A model generated the notes under the pieces. The model was not told the origin of the DNA and did no database searches. It worked only from the letters and a program-made list of their open reading frames with translations. A DNA stretch of 15,724 nucleotides from Asterionellopsis glacialis (lineage: Eukaryota; Bacillariophyta; Plagiogrammaphyceae; Rhaphoneidales; Asterionellopsidaceae): positions 12,290 through 28,013 of the forward strand of contig WKLE02001343.1 in the NCBI GenBank assembly GCA_014885115.2, written 5' to 3'. The position numbers and the translations under genes were made by a program. This document shows positions 8,236 through 15,724 of the stretch, piece after piece; position 1 is the first letter of the stretch; each line of letters opens with the position of its first letter.

Positions 8236-8505
8236 GTCGGATTACCAGTATCTATTTACAGTACAGAGTGTTCGCGAATAAAACATTTACAATACTGTAT
8301 CTTTTTCTTTTTGGATGCTTCTGATGGACTGGAATTCGTTGTTCGGTGTCAACATCAATCAAGATATATCCAACACCTTAGGATAGCACATAATCCTTAC
8401 CTGTTCCCTTCATCTACTTCACAACTTGTAACTGCTTTGGGGAGGTAAGCTACGTATTTCAAATCCTTAAATCTGAGAAAAGCATTAGCAACAGAATTTT
8501 TGAAA

Positions 8506-10836
8506 ATGAAAGCAGAACAAATCGATGCGATAATCGAGCCTATGAAAGCAACTCACGCTTCAGGTATGAATCAAACTTATGAATGGAGAATGAAGCAACT
8601 AAAGTCTGCTCAAAAGATGCTTCGTAACCATCAAGATGAATGGGCAGATGCTGCCAATCAAGATCTTGGGAAGGAATATTCCGAGGCCTCTTTTATGGAA
8701 GTATCAATGGTTTTATCAGATCTTAACTACCTGATTAAAAACCTCAAACGACTTATGAAACCGAAATATGTACCGGGGTCTTCTCTGTATGCATTTGGAA
8801 GGAGTAGGATTCTAAAGAAACCTTTACGATCTCCTGGAGTATTGGTTATAGGATCATTTAACTATCCAGTGCAACTTGCCGTTCAACCTGCATTCGGTAG
8901 TTTGGCAGCTGGTAATCCCACCGTCATCAAACCAAGTCCAATGTGTCCAGCTACTTCGAATCTATTGCATAAATTAGTAGAGCAATATTTTGATCCTGGA
9001 GCATTACAGGGTAAGTATTCCGTATACATTTTTTTGCATGTCAAAATACTTCCCTCATGGTAACATCTCTTGCTGTGCCCCCCATCCAATAATTGAATCT
9101 ACACAAAAATCTAGTTGTCCTTGGTGGAATTCCGGAGACAACAGCCCTTTTACAACGGGAATGGGGAAAAATCTGCTTTACTGGATCTGCCAAAGTTGGA
9201 AAGGTATGGTCAATGCAAAATAAAAGAACTCCCTCAAATTTACCTCACCCCCGTCGTAATTGACCATCTGTTCACAAAAACACCGAAATGCTTCTGATAA
9301 CTAAACAATCTTCTTTTTCAAATGTTTCCTATTCATTCTAAAGATTATTGCTGAAGCTGCTGCCAAAACATTGACTCCGACTCTTCTTGAACTGGGTGGC
9401 AAATGTCCTGTCTATGTAGATGAAACAGCTCCCAACTTAACATCTGTGGCTCATCGTATCACTTGGGGAAAAACTATTAATGCTGGCCAAACGGTACGAC
9501 ATTTATGATGTTCTCTTTTCACTTCTGATCCATATATGTGCACTTGTTGGTTGTGCAACCTTGACGATCTCAACTCAATAATTCATATATGGGCTGTGTT
9601 TTCCTCTACACTATAGTGCGTTGCACCCGATTATGTGCTGTGTCATGAAAAACATATTGATAAGTTATGTGATGAAATGGTCAAGTCCCTCAAAATGTAT
9701 GTTGAGCACCTTTTTGAAGAATTATTTTGTCCTCTGGTGCAAATTTTTTTCCTTTCTAAATTTTACGCTGTTGACTTGATATTAATGTATTTATTTTTGT
9801 TCCTATGAATCGCAGCCAGTTTGGTAATGACCCCAACGTCTCCGAAATAGGACGCATAGTTTCTGTCAGAACTGCTGAGAAACATGTAAACAAGCTGAAG
9901 GAAGAAGAAACTCGCAAAAATGGTCCCAGAATCATTTGTGGTGGGGCTTCGAAGTGTAACCCATCCAAACGATATATTGAACCTACAATTGTCTTGAATC
10001 CATCCTTAAATTCAAAATTGATGCAAGAAGAAATCTTCAGCCCAATTTTGCCAATTTTTACAGTATCTTCCGTGGAAGAAGCCAAGGCCTTTATAAATGC
10101 CATGGTAGGCTATTGTTGTTGTTGACTGCGTACGCGTGTTACTTCATTCTTCTTCTTTGCCTCACATATGCATTATGCTGATTCTGTAATTTTTTGAAAA
10201 GCCTGGCACACCACTTGGACTTTACGTATTTACCAAATCTGAACGTGTTTTCCGATCAGTCATTGATGGCTGCCCAGCTGCCGGTTCTGCGCGAAATGAT
10301 GTCATGATTCAGGCTGGATCTGTGTACCTACCATTCGGTGGATTGGGGTCTAGTGGGTATGGTTCGTATCATGGTGAATATTCATTTGATGCATTTACTC
10401 ATTTACATTCTACAATGCATCGATTTTGTGGACCTGGTTTGGATTTTCATCTATTACGGTACGTATCACCACACATGAATATTGTATGAATAACTCAGCA
10501 TCTGCTCAGCTAATGGATTACACGCTTGATTTGATTATTTTCTCATTACATCAACTGTTGTTAAACTTACACCATCCCTCTCTCCAAAACATTACACACA
10601 CACGTTTGAACAGATACCACCCATACAAGGGGGCGAAAGGGAAATTTTTAGTAAAATTTGTCACGGACGCTCCAGTCTTACCTGTGCTTCATATTCCTTT
10701 ATTACTTCAACTAACGACGATCGCATTGTTGGCATATTTTATGGTTCCACTCAATTTACTTCAAATCACGGGCAACACCTTAGCAAGCGCACTTGAGTTT
10801 GTTGCCCAATGGTTGCGCACCCTTTCTGAGAATTAG
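8506..10836 (+). CDS. ALDH3: Class-3 aldehyde dehydrogenase (fatty-aldehyde type), seven exons, C-terminal hydrophobic tail
   Basis: Hand-built exons: 8506-9010, 9115-9203, 9344-9493, 9617-9696, 9816-10104, 10202-10458 and 10614-10836; all junctions are GT-AG, frame is kept, giving 530 aa. It oxidises aldehydes to acids with NAD(P)+. Catalytic residues sit where ALDH3 enzymes have them: Asn119 in GSFNYP, Glu214 in LLELGGK, Cys249 in NAGQTCVAPDY. Other family motifs are [41 protein letters not shown] and the end of the catalytic core RYHPY (457-461). The tail after it (about 478-506) is strongly hydrophobic, like the membrane anchor of fatty aldehyde dehydrogenase ALDH3A2, so a role in clearing lipid-derived aldehydes at a membrane is plausible. 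The start is the first ATG in a frame open only from 8449; a further upstream exon cannot be excluded. Confidence 0.92.
9494..9616 (+). other. Aldehyde dehydrogenase intron 3, directly before the catalytic Cys codon
   Basis: The intron runs from GTACGA (9494) to CTATAG (9616), 123 bases. It separates the codons for NAGQT from the TGC of the catalytic Cys249. Although its length is a multiple of three, the retained frame hits a TGA within five codons, so an unspliced mRNA would encode a protein lacking the nucleophile. Confidence 0.85.
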
Positions 10837-11782
10837 GACTTTAAAGTCTCCTTATTCAACGCCGTTTCCTTTTAAAAAAACGAATGATGATTTTGTTCTG
10901 TACACTTATGGCCAAAATGTAATTTTATGGATTTACATGTGTTCTGAGTCATGGGAGGGAGTTGGATCTTGTAACAAAAATTGTGTTGTTGGTTACTCTA
11001 AGAAAAAGATTCAAAGTTCTTATAGTATGCATATTTTTTGAAAGCAGTTCATGCCGTTATATACACTCTTTTTTCATATTTTTCAAATTTTTACCCAAAG
11101 TTACAATCAATCTAGTTCGTGATGCAGTTTGTAGTTTTCCTTGGCGAAATGTCTGGACAAAGCATAATTTTTTGTTAGTTTCTCCTAAAATCTGTCGAGA
11201 CTCGAGACCCTTTTCATACATTGGTTGGTTGCCCTCCTGACTAGATATAAGGTTACGCAATTGCTAGGTTATCCCTGCAGTCTGCCGGTCCTTTCCTCTA
11301 CAAATAGGAGTAATAATGAACACTAAAGATAGTACTACCTGGTTATGTAGGTCCTACTGGAACTGTGTACACAGGTACAAGCACCGGCAGGACTGCTAGT
11401 AGTACCGGTACCCAAGGTACAGTCAGTGTTTGCTGTTCACTTTTGTCTTGATTGCGTGTTTCTTTGTGATGAATGACATGATGATTGGTGATGTAACGTA
11501 GGCCAACGCACTGAAAACCTACCTGGTACCTGTACAGCTTATGTATTTTTTGGTACAGGGATAGCAAGTCTTGGACACTTGTTGGACCATAATCCATACT
11601 TTCATGACCTACAGTACAACTACATCATTCGTAGGCCAGTTCTGGGATTGTCAATCACCCCAGAGTAATAGAGACCGAGAGAAGCAGCGTTGTGAATGTC
11701 AACCAAATTACTCCTATCAGATGCATTGTTGTACACTCTGTGATAGGTCTTTTTTTGTTTTTTACTAGATTAAGTACTAAAA
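10837..11782. other. Intergenic region between the aldehyde dehydrogenase and the plastid-targeted protein genes
   Basis: About 950 bases without a supported gene. Short open frames on both strands lack protein-like composition. The left part is AT-rich 3' flank; the right part (11331-11560) is GTACC/GGTAC-rich cluster C; the final 220 bases are probably promoter/5' UTR of the downstream gene. No tRNA or other RNA gene was recognised. Confidence 0.6.
11331..11560. repeat. GTACC/GGTAC-rich cluster C, upstream of the plastid-targeted protein gene
   Basis: Words at 11374, 11402, 11407, 11408, 11416, 11525, 11526 and 11552. GTACCGGTAC at 11402-11411 is a perfect 10-bp palindrome, and GGTACC at 11525-11530 is a 6-bp one. 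TACCTGG, CAGGTAC and GTAGGTCCTAC words also occur. This is the same vocabulary as clusters A and B. Confidence 0.7.
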
Positions 11783-12694
11783 ATGATGATACGACAATGC
11801 ACATTTCACATCATTGCAATTTGGATGGTTACCTTGCCATTGAATTTGGTTGTTTCGTTCGTTGTATTGCCTCAACAACAATGCAATTATTTTCATACAA
11901 ACGATTGCAACAATCGGGGAAACTTTTTATCGTTGCTATCGTTCACAAGAACGACGACGACAACAAGTAAATCAAAAACAAAAGCAACCATTACTACAAG
12001 ACATATGGCAACCGTCAACTTTCAGGGTACGGCTAATTCAGAGGTGTGTGTTATTCCTCCTCCGAATACACCACCATCGAGATCATTACATGATTTTTTA
12101 ATGGCATCCGATAGTAATAGGGCATTACTGGGGACAGATGATACATCATTACGATCAGATGGATTATGGGATTGTCGACAACCACCAATAGGATGGTTTG
12201 GTTTAGAATTGCGTCCCATCTTTGTAAACAAACTTGAACGGCATTCTATTACAAACTATGACAACAACAACAACGACAACAGCGGTATTGAAGATGAAGC
12301 TATTATCGATGACATTCGTTGTTTTGTAACAGTAACAATAGTATCAGCTCGGACAGATATTGCCACAAAAACGAGTAGCAACGCTGGGAAAAACAATCGA
12401 CCTTCCTCTTCCTCATCTTCAATTGTTTCAAAACTTATGCAGAGATGCACCTTCATGGGTAAATCGGCACTCTCCCATAAGAATGCTCCAGATGGTGAGG
12501 GATGGATACTATCTTTTGATTTTGACTTGACATTGCAAATTCCATTACCACGACTCTTACCATTACCACCAGGATTCAACTCGATAGGATCTCGTATAGT
12601 TAGAACAACATGCAATCAAAGAGTTGAACAAACATTGTTCAACGTTCGTGACGCCTATCTTGAGTGGGCCAGCTTGCCAGAAGAAAAAGAATGA
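11783..12694 (+). CDS. Unknown protein with probable bipartite plastid presequence, DUF1997-like
   Basis: Single exon, 303 aa, starting at a double ATG. Residues 1-25 form a signal peptide (hydrophobic 8-25). The likely cleavage point is S25|F26, and Phe at +1 followed by a long stretch rich in Asn, Ser and Thr with few acidic residues (to about 73) fits a diatom plastid presequence. The mature part starts near HMATVNFQGTANSEV. Segments that seem conserved-like are SLHDFLMASD (101-110), GWFGLELRPIF (137-147), WILSFDFDLTLQIPLPRLLPLPPGF (241-265) and the end IGSRIVRTTCNQRVEQTL...AYLEWA (268-296). This layout, with a late Pro-rich beta segment and a closing amphipathic helix, recalls the plastid/cyanobacterial DUF1997 family; that match is from memory and tentative. 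Residues 155-215 are Asn/Ser-rich insertions, probably disordered. No function can be assigned. Confidence 0.75.
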   Translation: MMIRQCTFHIIAIWMVTLPLNLVVSFVVLPQQQCNYFHTNDCNNRGNFLSLLSFTRTTTTTSKSKTKATITTRHMATVNFQGTANSEVCVIPPPNTPPSRSLHDFLMASDSNRALLGTDDTSLRSDGLWDCRQPPIGWFGLELRPIFVNKLERHSITNYDNNNNDNSGIEDEAIIDDIRCFVTVTIVSARTDIATKTSSNAGKNNRPSSSSSSIVSKLMQRCTFMGKSALSHKNAPDGEGWILSFDFDLTLQIPLPRLLPLPPGFNSIGSRIVRTTCNQRVEQTLFNVRDAYLEWASLPEEKE

Positions 12695-12938
12695 AGAATC
12701 ATCGACTGATTAATTGCTACCTGGAAACACCAACAAAACGATACCATTAGTCGTTTACATGCTAAATACATAAAGAAAAAATTAAAGTAATAGAATCATT
12801 GTGAAAAAAATAATATTCATTTGGTTCAAAAAGAGATAGAATAGTGTGATTCAGATTATTTTCAATACTTGCGTTTGCTACACAGTAATGAACGAGAGAG
12901 CGAGAGTACCCTGCAGACGAATTCCTTCATTGTAATCT
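12695..12938. other. Convergent 3' intergenic region
   Basis: A 244-base AT-rich spacer between the stop of the plastid-targeted protein gene and that of the UDP-sugar pyrophosphorylase gene on the other strand. It holds A-rich runs such as the one at 12775-12790 but no clear hairpin or consensus poly(A) signal. It must contain both 3' UTRs. Confidence 0.5.
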
Positions 12939-15401
12939 TTAAAGGATCACACATCCACACTCTTGTTTTCCATCTGCTTTTTCTGATGATCCTGGTTCTG
13001 TCAAATCAAGATGTTCTGGTTCTACAGCTGACCTACTCTTACTCTTGTTCTCACTCTTGGCAGGCGATTCAAGGTTTTCAAAAGAAAGTTTTTCACCCTT
13101 CTTTACCATGATATTTTTCGTCTCTCGTGCTTCTACACGGTATCCTCTCATGGCAATGATTTCATTTGAGTCAGACGCCTCTACGGGTATCCTGACAAAG
13201 CCTTCATTTTGGACTTTCAGACCCTTAATGACACCGGTTGCACCCTCTTCGCATTCAATAATAAGTGCGCCATCAAGGTCCAAACTTTCAATGGTCACGC
13301 CAGCTCCTTGAACAACAAGCGTTGAGCGAGCTGAAATCTTAATCTTCGAAGGATTTGGGAATCGGACCTTGTAATCTCCGGGACAGGCACAAAAATCTGG
13401 TTTGAATACAACAGCAGGTCCAGGTACGACAGAAATGCCCCTATAGGTTTCCGGTTCAGCTTCTTCTACTTGACAACCGATAGAACGTAGGATTATCCTG
13501 GATGCAGCATACTGATCAGCTTCGCCAGATGCCGCTACTCCTGGATGGGTACCCTTTGCCTGTAGAGCAACGCCGTCATCAGTGGCATTCTTTACGGGAG
13601 AGAAACAAAGTTCATTGGCAATACTTGTGAAACCAACTCTCTTGGCCATATCTCCCTCTAAAACTGTGGGAAATTCCTGCATCATACATTCAAGACGAGT
13701 TGGTTTCTTGAAAATAGTCTTTTCGGCGTCCTTATATTTCGGGTTGACAAATTCTGGCATAACACCCTTTGTACGTTCAAGTGTCGCCGCGTATGGCTTG
13801 AGCTGGAATACAAGTTGATTGATATTACCTGGGAATGGTGAATAACCAGTTTTTTCATCATTGACATCTCCATCTGGGTAACCGGTTGCTCGGAGAAGTG
13901 GGTCCAGTTGGTTATATTCCACATTGATTGTTCTGTGTTATCAAGAATAATAGTAATTGAGTATGCACATTAGATTGGAGAGAACAAATGCATTGAAAGA
14001 ACGAAGAACAAGAATAAAATCTTTTGCTCTTGAAGTTTGATGAATCCACATGCACAGCACCTGCCGTAACGTCGGATGTCTCTATCTACTTTTTTGGTGT
14101 TAAGATATCATCATTGCAAAATTGAAAATAAAACCAGGCATGAGGGAACAAAATGGCAGAATACAAAACCTTACCTTTCTTCACCACTGTTTTCATTCGT
14201 TAGCTTGGCAATACCACCAATAGCTTGCTTTGCCTTTCGTGGTACAGCAAGTGAATTCATAACAAGATCCATCTTTTTAGATACACCAAGAGCCAAAGGA
14301 AGAGTATGAAAGGCAAGACCATTGGTATCCTGGAAGAAGACACACCAGTCGATTCCTTGGTCGGCCCAGTTCTGTGCCACTTTGTGAGTGTACAGAAGTG
14401 AATGGATATCACCATGTCCGTGTGGTTTGGCCATAATCTTGTATTGTGATTTGGGGTCCAAGGCAATTTTTGCATCATTGTCAAGCAAAGCTGGGACACC
14501 TTCTCCCTGCTGAACAATCGTAATCTGACTTTCGTCCATTCCAAAATACTTATTTTCTGTCAGAATTTTTTTTGTGCCAGCAATGGTGTCATTCGATGTC
14601 ATGATACAAAGTGGCAATTTGGTGTTGGCATACTTATTTTGAAGTGCCAAAATATATTCAATGTACATTTGAATGTACTTGGTTTCAGTTGTCATTTCGG
14701 TTGGTAAGCCAATCTATATATTTAAAAGTCAATTGTTTGGTAAAGTGAAAAAGTGAGAGATTGTAAAAAGGTCCGCAAGAGATGATGGAGCGAGTAAAAG
14801 ATCTATTGTTTGTGCGTCTTACCTTGATGTCACCATATCCCAGACGTTCTCCTAATCCTCCAGCTACAAGCACAAAACCAACACGGCCAAGTTCTTCTCT
14901 ACCAATGCTTTCAACGTCATCGAATTCCTTTGTTCCGATTTCAAAGGCTTCTCCAGTAGGTACACTAGGTTTCCATCCATCCAATGGATTTACACCCTTC
15001 TTACTTTTTTCCAACAAATCTTTTGCATTCTTAATGTATCCCACTAAACCATTGGGATAGGCCTTGTCCATACTCTCTAACTGCGACACGAGTTGATTTT
15101 TTTCTTTATCCGTTTTGTTTGTAGATGTAATGGGCCAGTGCTCAAATAAGTGTCTCTGATTTAATAATGGTGAACAGAGCAGTTTACACAAAATCTGTTG
15201 TTGTGGGGTAAAGCTGGAAAGTGACGCTTCCAATCCCGGTGGCAACCCACTGTCTGCTTTTGGAGCACTTCCATTGTTGGTCGCTGCTTGTTTGACAAGC
15301 TCGTTCACGATGGTTGCGGGAGCAGCAGCAGTATTAGCTGTAGCATTTTTTGTGGTTACCTTTTTGGAGCTCTTTTTACTGCGCTTGCCTTTCTTTCCCA
15401 T
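12939..15401 (-). CDS. USP: UDP-sugar pyrophosphorylase, three exons, with polybasic N-terminus and C-terminal CaaX-like motif
   Basis: Spliced model on the minus strand: exons 15401-14823, 14713-14175 and 13932-12939; GT-AG junctions; 703 aa. It makes UDP-sugars and PPi from UTP and sugar-1-phosphates (Glc, Gal, GlcA, Xyl and others in plant USP). Motifs: the nucleotidyltransferase loop VAGGLGERLG (179-188), KPHGHGDIHSLLY (289-301), FFQDTNG (319-325), NSLAVPRKAKQAIGG (346-360), then VEYNQLDPLLRATG, FPGNINQL, FVNPKYKDAEKT and TRLECMMQ; the C-terminal part forms the beta-helix-like domain (SLDLDGALII). Splicing gives IK-IGLP and EE-R-TINVEYNQLD, as in plant USP. It is longer than Arabidopsis USP (614 aa) because of a basic N-terminus (MGKKGKRSKKSSKK) and a tail ending C-G-C-V-I-L. 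Assignment is strong; prenylation is inference. Confidence 0.94.
13933..14174 (-). other. UDP-sugar pyrophosphorylase intron 2
   Basis: On the minus strand it begins GTAAGG (14174) and ends AACACAG (13933), 242 bases. It splits an Arg codon (AG then A). Joining gives R-T-I-N-V-E-Y-N-Q-L-D, matching the plant enzyme. Confidence 0.9.
14714..14822 (-). other. UDP-sugar pyrophosphorylase intron 1
   Basis: On the minus strand it begins GTAAGA (14822) and ends ATATATAG (14714), 109 bases, between codons. It lies directly after the nucleotide-binding loop; joining gives GDIK-IGLP, matching the GIKVALP of the plant enzyme. Confidence 0.9.
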
Positions 15402-15724
15402 TTTGGTATACGCTCAATTAGATGTGTCTGGCTTTCTTTGGAATGGATGGAGGTGATAGAGAGCAACTCGTGGAGGTGCTAGCCTGGTTGCGTCTGGGGA
15501 GAGGTCGATGCCTTTATGAATGGTGTCGTTTTACTTGGGACGGCTTCAGGAAGCAAACAGCAACAAAACTTCAACTTGTTCAAACCGTCTACTGTCTGTT
15601 GAAAAACACAAACGTGCGGTTACAATTTTTCGATCTTTTCGGATTCTTCCCCACGATGATCGTACGTACCTAGCAAAAGCCGTTAAACACAACGGCTTCC
15701 ACCACTTAAGTATTGTCGACTTAT
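15402..15724. promoter_or_regulatory. 5' flank of the UDP-sugar pyrophosphorylase gene, to the window edge
   Basis: These 323 bases should include the 5' UTR and promoter of the minus-strand gene, and perhaps the flank of a further gene to the right. Open frames on the plus strand are not protein-like. One perfect hairpin lies at 15677-15698. No TATA box is called. Confidence 0.5.
15677..15698. repeat. Short perfect hairpin near the right edge
   Basis: AAGCCGTT (15677-15684) and AACGGCTT (15691-15698) pair over 8 bp around the 6-base loop AAACAC. It looks like a stem-loop of an RNA end or a protein-binding dyad; nothing else around it tells which. Confidence 0.7.

Larger units (their letters stand above)
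7560..8505. other. Intergenic region between glycerol-3-phosphate dehydrogenase and aldehyde dehydrogenase genes
   Basis: The first part is the 3' flank of the upstream gene, with TTTTG repeats and an inverted repeat at 7604-7633. From about 7880 to 8240 it is dense in GTACC/GGTAC words (cluster B). The last 260 bases are AT-rich and probably the promoter/5' UTR of the aldehyde dehydrogenase gene. An 85-codon frame at 8191-8448 has no recognisable protein features and runs through the repeat cluster. Confidence 0.6.

Noticed and set aside
8191..8448. 85-codon frame upstream of the aldehyde dehydrogenase gene
   Set aside because: It runs through the GTACC-rich repeat cluster, has no protein-like motif, and a splice from its GGTAAGC end to the next exon would need an intron of under about 60 bases. 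A 5' UTR is more likely.
14171..15401. Two or three separate minus-strand genes in the 12.9-15.4 kb stretch
   Set aside because: The three open frames carry consecutive parts of one UDP-sugar pyrophosphorylase, and GT-AG introns join them in frame with family sequence across both junctions.
6168..15401. A metabolic gene cluster (glycerol-3-phosphate, aldehyde and UDP-sugar enzymes)
   Set aside because: The enzymes act in different pathways, have separate flanks and mixed orientation, and are interspersed with unrelated genes. Ordinary neighbourhood is the simpler reading.

Overview
The window looks like nuclear DNA of a photosynthetic stramenopile, most likely a diatom. Reasons: short GT-AG introns (about 100-370 bp), roughly 40% GC, a PDE-type domain of the kind found at the C-terminus of diatom receptor-type nucleotide cyclases, a protein starting with a signal peptide followed by an S/T/N-rich stretch and a Phe at the likely cleavage point (a diatom-style plastid presequence), and a plant-like UDP-sugar pyrophosphorylase. 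The species cannot be fixed from the sequence alone.

Layout, left to right: (1) the 3' end of a cyclic-nucleotide phosphodiesterase domain protein (+, cut by the left edge); (2) an M20-type metallopeptidase-like protein (-), convergent with it, with an unusual metal site; (3) ribosomal protein uL23/RPL23A (+), divergent from the M20 gene, with a 13-nt first coding exon and a 367-bp intron; (4) about 1.4 kb without a gene; (5) an NAD(P)-dependent glycerol-3-phosphate dehydrogenase (+), membrane-anchored at its N-terminus, with one 102-bp intron; (6) a class-3 aldehyde dehydrogenase (+) in seven exons with a hydrophobic C-terminal tail; (7) a single-exon, probably plastid-targeted protein of unknown function (+); (8) a three-exon UDP-sugar pyrophosphorylase (-), convergent with the previous gene, ending in a CaaX-like CVIL.

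The genes do not form an obvious pathway cluster. They look like ordinary neighbouring housekeeping, metabolic and signalling genes, each with its own flanks. The intron-exon models were built by hand. All of them keep frame across every junction and restore family motifs.

The points most worth a second look are: the CaaX box and long tail on the UDP-sugar pyrophosphorylase; the missing metal ligands and missing general base of the M20-like protein; the Gln-to-Glu change at the nucleotide-selective position of the PDE domain; a stop-free, multiple-of-three intron in the glycerol-3-phosphate dehydrogenase gene; and three upstream regions unusually dense in GGTAC/GTACC and related palindromes. 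I found no mobile element with recognisable coding capacity, no CRISPR array, no tRNA and no rRNA.
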